The notes under the pieces are model-generated. The model worked only from the letters and a program-made list of their open reading frames with translations, was not told the DNA's origin and ran no database searches. 64,000 nucleotides of DNA from Rhizophagus irregularis. Lineage: Eukaryota; Glomeromycota; Glomeromycetes; Glomerales; Glomeraceae. The translations under genes and the position numbers were made by a program. Each line of letters opens with the position of its first letter. The stretch's first letter is position 1. Location of the stretch: positions 1,054,001 to 1,118,000 of the forward strand of contig NC_089439.1 in the NCBI RefSeq assembly GCF_026210795.1, given 5' to 3'. Positions 54,240-64,000 of this stretch are shown one piece after another.

Positions 54240-54987
54240 TTAGATAACTATTATGCATATTTTCATTCCTATCAAAGTAACGAAAAATCTCTTCCAGCTG
54301 GTCCATTCTCTTTGTGCGAATCGTATTTGTAGATTTTTGAGTTCTTCAATAATTTGGTAAACTTTTATGTTCTCGTGAGTAAGCTTATCTAAAGCAAAAT
54401 GATTGGAAGGCAATTGCAATTTTTTTCCAACCATGAATTTAAGCGAGTTCACGAGTTCCTCACATGAAATTTTTATTTGAAATATAGGAACGATGCAGTT
54501 AAGATATATGTGTGGAATAATTTTGGTACTCGATGATATAACACAATCAGTATGAGAACTATGTTAGGCTGAGATACCTGATAATTTTATTTAGAGCGAT
54601 TAGAACAAATATACTCTAATGTCGTGCCCAAAGAACATAACTGAAAGCACACACTATTGCTACGAATATGACATTTGCTACCACCTACCTGAAACAAATA
54701 CGTGAATATGTTTCTTAGTGATTTCCTCCACTTTCCAATAATCTCCTATGTCCATAATCGCAAGTAATTCATCATTTTCTTGGAGACTAAATTTCTGAAT
54801 CTCGTCATCTCTATCATACGGGATAGAAATTTTCCACAATTTTAAATTTCCAGCATTTTTTTTCATTTCTAATCAATTGCTTAAGCCTGCCCACTGTTTC
54901 TTCAGTACCTATTTTAATAGGAAACGTATGTCTAGAAGCTGGGGTTTGTCCTTTAAAAATGCAGTTTAATGTAACAACCTTTTCCAT
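54240..54987 (-). pseudogene. Crinkler (CRN)-like N-terminal effector module, frameshifted
   Basis: ATG at 54987 (MEKVVTLNCIFKGQTP). The pattern TLNCIFKGQ..., FPIKIGTEETVGRLKQLIRN, NLKLWKISIPYDRDDE and KKHIHVFVSG is the ubiquitin-like N-terminal module of Crinkler proteins, which are widespread in oomycetes and arbuscular mycorrhizal fungi and can enter host nuclei. The frame breaks in an A8 run at about 54856-54863; one A fewer joins the halves. The first exon seems to end at 54689 with a GTAGGT donor at 54688. A possible following exon reads EELVNSLKFMVGKKLQLP to 54240. No C-terminal effector domain was recognised, so only a partial gene is supported. Family assignment is from motifs only. 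Confidence 0.6.
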
Positions 54988-56380
54988 TCTGTACATAAGC
55001 AATCCCATACAAATTTTTGAATTTCTGAGAAGGCTGACGGTGCTAAACTGCTCTCTTTTTTTAAATAGTCCTGACTTTGATAGGACTTTCTGGCTAGAAT
55101 AATTTCGTTGTAGCAAAAAAAATTCTGGAAACTCTTTTAAGGGATAGGTTAATAACCGTGGTTATATTATGGATAAGGAAAGCACAAACAAGAAAAATGT
55201 TTGTCCTTCAGATCATTTTCTATTTAAGTAACCGATGATATTCATCCGCAGTAAACTACTAAAGTACATATTTACTTTATGCGGCTAAAAATCTTCAATT
55301 ATAGAGGTGCACAGTGTACAAAAAAAAGATTAGCAGTTATAAACTCGCCGCTCAAAATTTTATTTCTGTTGTCGAATATCTTGTTCTCAATTTTTGTCAT
55401 ATTCTAATATGTTCCACCAGTATTTAACCTATATGTTTCCATACAAGTTCACGAGAGAAGTCTTAAACTCTAGGAAGCGCTTCGCTAAGTGTAAAGGACT
55501 TTTTTATATTAAATTATTTATAGTAAGAAAACGCAGGAGAATATTTCTAGCTCCGTTAATATCTCAATCCAGGATAAATGGGTATTCTTCGCACTTAAAA
55601 GTCTTCGATCCACCAGCTTGTCAATAACTAATCTACAGGAGCCACATGTTTTTCTCGTATAATCCTCAGAACATATTATGACTTTACAGTGAGATATTCT
55701 CTTACATGAGTGTCTTGCTGCTCAACCACGCTTTTTATCCATTAACTTATCATACTGATTTGCTATTTACTTACTGTATTACAAATGAAAATGTCAACAA
55801 AAAATCCAGTTATTGATTAATTTACGTATATATTATTCTTTAGAAATGAAGTTTCCAATTCTCCAGTTTTAGATGGAATCTAGGTCTTGTCGTGTTTTGG
55901 GTCTGAAATTCAGGGAGAAATACTATCCTGTGATTACTACATAACCACTTCGCAAGTTTCCTATGGCAATCGTCTACTAAGTTTCGTATTCTTTTCTGAA
56001 TGCGAAGCATACATCATTTCAATTTATACTGAAAAACGTTTAATTTATTCAATGAAGAGTGTCCTTATTAATTTGTATTTTATCGTAAGCATGACATAGA
56101 CGATAAATTCTTCCAATGTCTCCATTACCACATGATGCGGTATAACCATCTGGTAAGTAACAAGTCACTTCTTTGAAGGTCCTACAGACTAAAAGTCCTA
56201 ACACCTGGATCAAGGGAAAGGAATTTTATTCGCATCTTTCTTTCTGATATTTGTTTGTTTACTAGTTTTTTCGTTTTTATTAACGAACGAGTTGATTCTC
56301 TCTATTAGTGTGCTATGTAGTTGATTGTTCTGTTGCTGCAGTGTATGAACACTGGGTATCACATTTTTATTATAACCGCT
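54988..56380. other. Gene-poor region
   Basis: No supported gene. Contains one arm (55712-55731) of the 20-bp inverted pair with 51760-51779, and a copy of the CACTTCTTTGAAGGTCCTAC motif at 56165. Confidence 0.45.
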
Positions 56381-56801
56381 CTACTTCGTACCCTATGGGT
56401 AGGCGACTATAGATTTTTTCGAGGAACGAGGAAATATCGACAATTATTATGCTTATATCCAACCTGAGTTTTTGCTCACGAAGGGAATTACGCAAACTAC
56501 TCTGGATAAAAATATGTTACAATGTTACATCAGTAATGAGTATCCGGATAGTAGACCATAGTCAACTTTGCACATGCTTTGTTCCCAATGGCAACACCAA
56601 ATTATGGGCATGTTTAAGTTCATCGAAGCATTGCCCTTCATGCATCATGTTCTACATATTCTTTTTTTTATTGTAACGAGCAATCTCCTTCATTATAGTT
56701 CTAATAGAATTATCTTTCGAGTTACCATCAGTCGGAACCCCCGAAGAATACATTAATATACAGAATACCTGTTAATTTTTTACCCAGAGGGTACGAAGTA
56801 G
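56381..56801. mobile_element. Candidate MITE, 421 bp
   Basis: 21-bp terminal inverted repeats CTACTTCGTACCCT(A/C)TGGGTA at 56381-56401 and 56781-56801 (20 of 21). Flanks share ATAAC (56373-56377 and 56802-56806), possibly a degraded 9-bp target duplication. No transposase inside. Confidence 0.6.
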
Positions 56802-57093
56802 ATAACGAACACAACATTTTGATGATTAATCGCAATTAATTATTTCTTGGCACAGATCATGATAGTATAAGGATAAAAAAAAGTTAATATCGGTCTATCT
56901 TATGTCCATTATTGTTTAAAATCCCTATTTATAAACCGGAATATTACCTGAAGGGCGCTAAAACATACTTTATTGTTAGAGGATCAACATAAGTCTTAGT
57001 TTGCTATCGCAATGGAACAACCAAACTTGGTTAGTGTTTAGCAAATACTTGACGATAGCAACCGTGATCGTGGGAGAATGTCAAATTGAAAAA

Positions 57094-57860
57094 ATGAATA
57101 TATACATAAACGATATAGTTTACCGTTCTAGAGAAACAAAAAATATGGGTTCTTTTGGCGATAGAGTTGACAAAATTATGGAAGAATTTCATCAACCCAT
57201 GGAACTAAAAGCCGTTGTCGATTTCTTACAAGAAAAAAAGAAACTCTTGAGTATTGATACTAATGATATTGAGAAGTTTCAAGAGATTCCAGGTCCGAAC
57301 TTCTTTAATTTGACTAAGAAAGAGATTTCTCATAAATCGGGACAGTTTAATCTGAAATATGCGCAAGCAGATAATATTTTGAACGTTGTTGATGCACTCA
57401 ATTTAATTCGTGAAGCTGAAAATAAACTCAAAAAGGTAGAAATGTCTGTCGAGTCTGCGGTTAAACTGATTAAGAATCTTGAGTCAGAACAAACAATCTC
57501 AGGTGAGAAACGTCTAGCAATGTTATTTGATTCATTGCGATGATCATCCACTGTTCTTATAAATTACTCTTCACAGGTGAAACATTTTTATGTAATCGTC
57601 TTGGGAAAACTCATATAGGCGAGGAAGGGACTCATTGGGGCTTCAGGGAGAAAGTGGCTTTATTGGAAGCTGTATTTGAACGGCATTTGCCCGAAAAGTT
57701 GTTTTGGCCTGACATAATGCAACGGTTTAAAGAGCTCACTGATTCTGATAGAACAGAAGCCGCTTGCAGACAGCAATGGAAAAATATTGGGATAGATAAC
57801 GTATATAATAGAATCATCCCGGAAAAAGAAAGACTACTTGAATGGCTAGCAAAAAAATGA
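57094..57860 (+). CDS. Hypothetical spliced gene with Myb/SANT-like C-terminus
   Basis: Two exons: 57094-57502 and 57577-57860, joined by a 74-nt intron (GTGAGA donor at 57503, TTCACAG acceptor ending 57576) that keeps the frame. Start set at ATG 57094; the frame is open upstream to about 57001, so another 5' exon is possible. Exon 1 has two helical segments (for example REAENKLKKVEMSVESAVKL). Exon 2 encodes HWGFREKVALLEAVFERHLP...WPDIMQRFKE...ACRQQWKNIGI, which fits a Myb/SANT or trihelix fold with spaced Trp. I do not recognise the whole protein. Consistent frame and proper splice sites argue for a real gene; it could be a host gene or transposon-related DNA-binding protein. Confidence 0.55.
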
Positions 57861-59024
57861 AACCACAATGTGATTCCATCATTTTTTTGATAGTTATTAA
57901 CTTATATACTTAGCTAGTTTAATTATCAAGTATTTATTAAATATAATCTTTCGGGTATAGTTGGGTCCCATCTGCACAATTCCTATTATCGAAGAAACAG
58001 GAGGACATAGTATTTGATTGCAGGAGAAAGCAGAATTTTTAGTAATCGAAACAAGAGACATAATCTTAGATTGCAGCAAGACAACAGAGAACATGCATGT
58101 TCGATAGTGGAAAAAAAGTAATTCGATCATAGATATGTAGAGCGCATCCCTTGGATATAGGCAATATTTGAATTTGGGGATCAACCATGCAATCTGGATA
58201 CCTACGAAGTATAGTTGTTCTTTTTCCTGTATGTATCCCTTTCTGATTTTTAGTTCGATATTGTTTTATTATATACTAATTGTTATCTATTATGAAAATA
58301 TTCATTTACCTGTTATCGTAATATTTATCGACCACAACAAATATTTCTTCGTTCATCAGAAATTGTTAACAATAATTCTAAGAATTGGATTGGTGGGTTC
58401 TGGGTAACAAACAGTCACTTTCAACAAATGTAAATGTATCCCTGTATTTTTTGTAATATTTTTTAAGCGTATGACTTCACTCACGTATTATAAATAAAAA
58501 TTAACACTTGGAATCATTACCAATAATTATTCTTATTCAGTTAATATATGGTAACATTTTTATTTCACAAGTAAAAGTTTTTTCGCATAAATCGATGTAC
58601 CTCATGTTGCGAAAATAATTTTAATGACCACGAATAAAATAGATTGATTAAAAGTACATTTGAAGAAATTGATATCTCGTACTCTTCGATAAATCTCCAA
58701 ATGACACAATTACTAACATGAAAATCTACTATAACTTTCGAAAATATAAATGTACCTATTCATTTACATACCTTTAAGGTAGTAATAAGTCATCTACGCA
58801 CACATCACATCCATATTCTTTGGAATGGTAAAATTGTATAAGAAAAAAATCTATTTATATATAACGGATATGATTCATATTTTTCAGTTTAATATCAGTA
58901 TAATTAAATTCGCATATTTTTTATATAATTCTTGTGCATAAACTATTCTAATTTGTAAAATTACTAAATAATAAATTGTGCAATACAGCCTAACTTACAA
59001 TTATACATAAATCAGTTTTTTACA
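57861..59024. other. No gene seen
   Basis: AT-rich sequence with only short open frames on both strands and no repeat of note. Confidence 0.5.
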
Positions 59025-60220
59025 TTAATTTTTTTTATTCTTTTTCTTTTTTTGCTTCTTTTTTCTACTTCCTTTCGATTCTTCTCCCCTTAATAATGAC
59101 TTGATAGATTCTTTAGTTACAATCACAATCTCACACGATTTTATCCATTCTTCAGCTTCGCGTTCAGCTTCGTCTAGTGGTACCAATTCACATGTATGCT
59201 CATTAACGTAACGAAGATTTTCCTGATGAAAAAGATAATTCATTAGGGCATCTTTCATGTTGTGTCCTACAAGCATAATACTATTTTCCATACGGGACCA
59301 TATGTATACAACTCCATCATGATCTTTTATCCAGAAAACTAAATCATTATATGAAAGTACGGGATATGCACCAATAATAGCGTATTTTTTAGAGAATTTA
59401 TCAATCTCATAAACAGACAAGCCATTGGTGTTTGTCTCGTGAAAGGAATGATCCCGTTTCAATAGATTAAGGAGTACGTCTTCAGAGTCCTGTGTTTCAT
59501 AATCAGGAGACAGTTCCCGCAAGGGGGTATCATTTCTTGTGATTCTGTATTGATTACACGAGATCTGATCGCTAGATCGCGTCTCCAGGACACTAGATGG
59601 GACAACGCGTTCGTCTCTGCGCAATTCCCGAATTGCCACCGTTCTTGATTTGGTATCAAATTCATGTTCCCGTCTCGGGGAAAGAGACGATTGTATCTCA
59701 TGTCGAAATCCTGTCGTGACCTTATTAAATTTCTTCTGGCATTCCTGGTCCCTATCAATGTTGTCCCGAACGAGATCTTCAAGATTTTTTGTCGTTTTGA
59801 CTTCCAGGCTACACATATTGCTGTCGGTATGTAGTCCTCTTCTTCGTCTGTTTCTAAAATCAATATCCACATCGCGAGTTGGTTCAAATGTTGAAACAGC
59901 CATTCTATTTGCTGATCCAGAAATATTAATGATCTCGGAGGCTGGCCGATATTTATGGAATAAAAAAGTGCGAGACCGTCCACAAATGTACTCGTCGCAA
60001 GCGTCGCTCCATCTATCTCTATTCCCAGGCATCGCGTTTGCCCGTTCTGCTGTCTTAGAATCATTTGCCGGTTGTTTCTGGAGTATCAAATAAAATTTAA
60101 TGCGGGCATTTGCTTAAAATAATATTTGACATACTTGTAAGGTTCCAGAAACATTTGGTATATAAGTGTTGACAAATCGCTCGTCCTTGACAATATCTCT
60201 AGATATCTCCATAGCTAATA
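59025..60220 (-). pseudogene. Cytidine deaminase-like locus (reading frame switches)
   Basis: In one minus frame (60064-59459) the sequence reads RWQFGNCAETNALSHL and, 28 residues on, MIPPCGNCLL: the C-A-E and P-C-x-x-C zinc motifs of the deaminase superfamily at the expected spacing. In another frame (60089-59025) an exon from about 60220-60135 (VVLAMEISRDIVKDERFVN), spliced over a 56-nt intron (60134-60079), runs through the same DNA and ends in a well-formed C-terminal region: SKKYAIIGAYPVLSYNDLVF, GVVYIWSRMENS, LVPLDEAEREAEEW and a Lys-rich tail. Most likely one gene whose core and C-terminus are in different frames because of indels or an unseen splice near 59480. Substrate unknown. Confidence 0.5.
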
Positions 60221-60346
60221 CAACTTCTTTGTCAGATTGTTTTTTTAAAAAAATAACAACTTAGTGACTCACCTCTTCTGGAAAGAGCTAAAGTAGGATT
60301 GACACGTATTTATGTGTGTACACGTATACACGTATACACGTGATGT

Positions 60347-61224
60347 TGGGGTGTGCGGTCAACTGATTAAATCAAAACTATATGTGGTCACACTGATTTT
60401 CAACTAGTGAATGATTTTTGGCAAAAATTTGATCGACATTATAGCTTTATAATACTATATATAAATTAACTATAAAAAAATAAGCTATTTTTTTTAGATG
60501 CCCAGTTCGAATTTCTTTCTTTCTCCAAATTTTTTAAATATAATCCATACCACAGCTACAAAGTTACGACATTTTTATTTACATCAACCAGCCAGTTAAA
60601 AAAAGATACCAATTTAAATCTTAAAAATTTCCAAACAATTATATCAGATGTAAGTTTTTCATATCAAATGTAAGGAATAGTCTCGTAACTTTGTTTGTAT
60701 GGATTTAATATTGACTTTTACAAAATTTCGCCTTAAAATATTGAGCCGTTAGAGCTGTGCATCTAATTAAAGTTTGGAAAATATCAATGGGTATGTACAA
60801 GTCATATAAACGTGAATTACTATTGCATAACAATGATTTTCTTGAGGAGTTTGAACAATTCTGTAGTTACAAAGATCCAAAGTTATATAGATTTCCTAAT
60901 CTTTATGATTTCGTTAAAAGCTATATTTATTTCATTGTTATTCATCAACAGCAAGTGGAAGGTCTTTTTAACAAATTGGACTTAAAGACGCACCCAAATA
61001 TGTCACCATCGGTAAAACAATCAAAGCTTCGTCTATCATCAGACAAAATCACAAAAGAAAACTTGACTGATGGGTTAAAAGAAATGCGAAAACAAAGAAC
61101 TAAACAAAGGACTTCACTTCAAGAAGTTCAATTTGGTCTAATATTGCGTCAACACTTTTTAAACAGTTTATTGAATAATGGTACCATATATAGTTTTGAT
61201 TTGATTAATTGACCGCACACCCTA
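60347..61224. mobile_element. 878-bp TIR element with 9-bp target duplication
   Basis: Target duplication ACGTGATGT (60338-60346 and 61225-61233). Terminal inverted repeats T(G/A)GGGTGTGCGGTCAA, 15 of 16. Holds a single remnant ORF. A 9-bp duplication points to Mutator-like elements; TAGGG ends look hAT-like (usually 8 bp), so the superfamily is open. Confidence 0.9.
60787..61212 (+). pseudogene. C-terminal transposase remnant inside the 878-bp element
   Basis: Frame open from 60757; first ATG in frame at 60787. Reads as a helical, charged protein (NNDFLEEFEQFCSYKDPKLY, FVKSYIYFIVIHQQQVEGLF, SPSVKQSKLRLSS, LTDGLKEMRKQRTKQRT) ending 12 bp before the right terminus. The position at the end of a TIR element and the conserved-looking IHQQQVEGLFNKL...KQSKLRLSS pattern suggest the C-terminal part of a transposase. 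No catalytic residues are present. Family not recognised. Confidence 0.45.
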
Positions 61225-61233
61225 ACGTGATGT

Positions 61234-63770
61234 TACTGATTACAATTATGAGGCGATAATTACGTAATATATGTGACAAATATATCTGTGACAAATAAAC
61301 CTTTTAATACTAAATTTTTTCTAAGTTTCTGGAATAAATAGTAAAAACGAAGAAAAGATGGGGTGTGACTCAGGTGACAATTACTGGTGGTGAAATCACC
61401 GGCGGTGATTTATAGTTATTTTCATTAGTTGAATTATTTTATTATTACTTACTAATTATATAAAAATAAACCTAGCAGTTTTATACAAACGCAGGTGAAC
61501 AATTGAGTAAGAAAAAGCTACCTAAGAGGTGGCGTCATAATAGTATACAGTAGTTTATTCCCTAAGGGCCATCCGGGTACCAAGTGACACCACAGACATA
61601 ACCGTCACCTTGTGTATAAGATCGCGCCTAGGATAATTTTTTTATTTTTTTGGGGGATCGACAAGAAAACCTGGGTGAAAAAATGAAACAATTTTTAAAT
61701 GTTCCGAATGTAAATTATTTCAAAAAAAAAAAATACTAGAATTTTCTCATTAAGGTTCTTCCAAAGAAATTTTTTTTTATTGGATTTCCATCGAAATCTT
61801 TTTCTTGAAAATTTGATCTATAATTAACTACCAATAAATATTAATTTATTGTTTCTAATTTTAATACTTTGCTCAGTTATAACTATTCGAGTTCGGTGAT
61901 TTCAAACTGATTATTATAACTATAAATTCTTTATCGGTAACGGTAACAACAACATAAACACTTAAAATAAAAGTACTTTTTATTGCACTATTTTAGAATT
62001 TTTCTTTGACATGATATTTTTTTCTCTTAAAATAAATGAGAACAAAGACTGTATATATACTGTATCTCTAACAAAATTGTAGGTAGCTGCGTAATTTTCA
62101 CAAAAATTTTGTATTTAAATAACCTTCCGACATGGCATCTTCGCAAATCGCAATTCAATGAACCATCCAAAGATACAGTGACCATGTCATCTATAGATAC
62201 AACTTATTATTCTTTATTCATAATATTCAGCATTTCTCAGAAATATAAATTTTCACTGCTGTTTTGATAAAGGGACAATTAAAGTCTTCGACAAGCGATT
62301 CACTGTATATATACGAGGAATGTCATATCGTTATTTTATAGAATAAATAATGCATAAAGTAGGAAAATCTTCTTGAGGTAGGTAATAAGGAAATTGTGGC
62401 TACGACATTTTAATAACTATCTTTTTTCAGTAGCTCTATTTTATGGTACAGACAAACGCTAAACCTAAGAAGTTTTCTATTTCATTGTATTACTCACCTT
62501 TCTTTTATTTTTTTAAAAAAAAATGCTAAACCCGGTCTTTTATTGAAAAAAAAAGACAATAATTTACAAGCTTTTGAAACTTCATTTTTACCAATGTAAA
62601 AAAGATCGAGACAATAAAAATAACCAATATAATTAACAGATTTGGTGTCCTTTTGTTCTATTATCGAAGAAGATTATGAAGTGTTTCAATTAATAAGAAA
62701 TTATAATATACTGTATATCACATATAATTATTATAATTCTAAGTGTTTATTCTTAAAACTATTTAATTCATATTCGATATCTGTCAGGATGGGCAGGATA
62801 AAAGCCAAGGTCCCAGAAAAATTTTACAAAAAAAATTTATAGATCGAACATCCCCAAAAAGCAATTTCTTGTCTCCTCCCCAAAGAAATACGTCATTCAC
62901 TTTCATTGGAGGCGTTGGTTTGACCAAGTGAATCAGAGATGCAATGGTATTAAAAATAATTGTAAGATATTTCAGAATATGTTGAATATGAAATTTGACG
63001 ATAATAAGGATAATGGTGAAGATTCGGAAGACCCCTGGTGAACTTCACCATAACGTTTGTGTAATTTAGGCAAATTTAGAGGATAATGATGAAAATGTAG
63101 TAATTGTTTCTACTGATGAAGATATAAATGGGAAATTGGAGGAAGCATTTAAATTATATAATTTGAAGTTTAATTTATTGGTATATTTTATAGTTGAGTT
63201 TACGTCAAAATTTTATTTATAGTTTTCGCAATTATTATAACTATTGGCGCGCTAAAAACACCGTTTATTAGTATGATTCAAACTTTCGAAAAAGATAATT
63301 CATTTGAATAAAGCTATAAATAAATTTTATAATAAAATAAATATATCAAGAATAAATTGTTATATAAAATTTTTTAAATTAATGAAAACTAGCAGTAACC
63401 CGTTGCTTCGCATAGGGACCAATAAGTTTGTTTAAATAGAAAAATTTAGTATTATAATGTAATATTAAGTAAATTAAAGATGGTTACAGTAGTTTTTTGT
63501 TTATAATTAGAAATTTAATATGTTAATAATTAGTTAACAAAAAATAATAAAATAATATGTATTAAATTATATTTACAATAATGTAGCTATTTATATTAAT
63601 GATTTGACGTTTAAGTGAAGAAAAAAATTCGGATTAATTAAGAAATTGTGAAAAAATAATTATCAATAAATTTTTAGAAGTTAATTTTCGAAAAAATTTT
63701 AACATTACTAGGAAACGGAAACCGTTGTAAGTCCAGAGCGAAAGATTTGTACAAAAATCCAAAATCTTTA
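61234..63770. other. AT-rich region with no supported gene
   Basis: Short frames only. A 17-bp near-palindrome AATCACCGGCGGTGATT lies near 61391-61411. A GC-richer stretch at about 61530-61640 stands out but has no ORF. Around 63050-63180 a short frame (EDNDENVVIVSTDEDINGKL) might be a remnant; support is too thin. Confidence 0.4.
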
Positions 63771-63779
63771 AAAATTCAA

Positions 63780-63970
63780 TTTGTACAAAAAATCTGGCAT
63801 CCCTAAAAAATAATAATAAAAAATGAAACATTAAAAACGTTTCTTTAAGGTTAAACAAGTAAGAAAAGCCCTCACAATTTACCTTTAAAAGTCCGGCATG
63901 TACAAAAAACCTGTGTTCCTAGATAAAAGAAAATAAAAATGAAACGCTAAAAACGTTTCTTTAAAGCAAA
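63780..63970. repeat. Direct repeat, period about 116 bp
   Basis: TGTACAAAAAATCTGGCATC (63782) and ATGTACAAAAAACCTGTGTT (63898), each followed about 50 bp later by CTAAAAACGTTTCTTTAA-like sequence (near 63830 and 63947). The repeat continues towards the window edge. Confidence 0.65.
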
Positions 63971-64000
63971 ACAAATAAAAAACAACTCACCAGTCCGGTA

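Noticed and set aside
63395..63425. CTAGCAGTAACCCGTTGCTTCGCATAGGG-like stretch as a transposon end
   Set aside because: The GC-rich motif resembles ends of dispersed repeats in other genomes, but no second end or target duplication was found.

Overview
The window looks like a transposon-dense stretch of an AT-rich fungal genome. The best fit is an arbuscular mycorrhizal fungus (Glomeromycotina, Rhizophagus-like). This is inferred from the short GT-AG introns of about 55-75 nt, a Crinkler-type N-terminal module, Polinton-type protein-primed polymerases (Polintons are on record from Glomus intraradices), a Plavaka-type transposase and a Tad/I-like LINE. No rRNA, tRNA or CRISPR array was recognised, and no clearly intact conserved host gene was identified.

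Layout. (1) 1-5.6 kb: end of a Polinton-like element, all on the minus strand: a small family B DNA polymerase with a substituted catalytic Asp, an SF3 helicase and an F-box-like protein. (2) 5.6-14.85 kb: a 5'-truncated LINE copy followed head-to-tail by a nearly full LINE (ORF1, then ORF2 with EN, RT and RNase H) carrying several stops. (3) 14.85-34.9 kb: a second Polinton-like element (A). It has Gag, retropepsin, a coiled-coil protein, a Polinton-type integrase, a large PolB with an endonuclease VII-like insert, and an F-box-like gene. Its PolB is split at 22513/33618 by an 11,104-bp Ty3/gypsy retrotransposon with 1,112-bp near-identical LTRs and a 4-bp target duplication. That retrotransposon carries a thymidylate-kinase-like domain between RNase H and integrase, the most unusual thing in the window. 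(4) 34.9-46.8 kb: a second, older PolB/F-box copy (B) interrupted by three unrelated insertions: a Tc1/mariner (TA), a 740-bp LTR-like insertion (ATGT) and a 7.3-kb Plavaka-like transposon (AA) with its own companion gene. (5) 46.8-64 kb: a Tc1 tip, then a gene-poor region with a 397-bp hAT-type MITE, a 421-bp MITE, a broken Crinkler-like gene, a spliced hypothetical gene with a Myb/SANT-like domain, a deaminase-like locus and an 878-bp TIR element.

How the parts relate. The window is a nest of mobile elements. Insertion order can be read directly: PolB copies first, then Ty3 into copy A and Tc1, LTR and Plavaka into copy B. The Polinton-like elements share an accessory F-box-like gene at one end, and element A appears to use retroelement-type Gag-protease genes. 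Many frameshifts fall in homopolymer runs, so part of the apparent decay could be sequence error.
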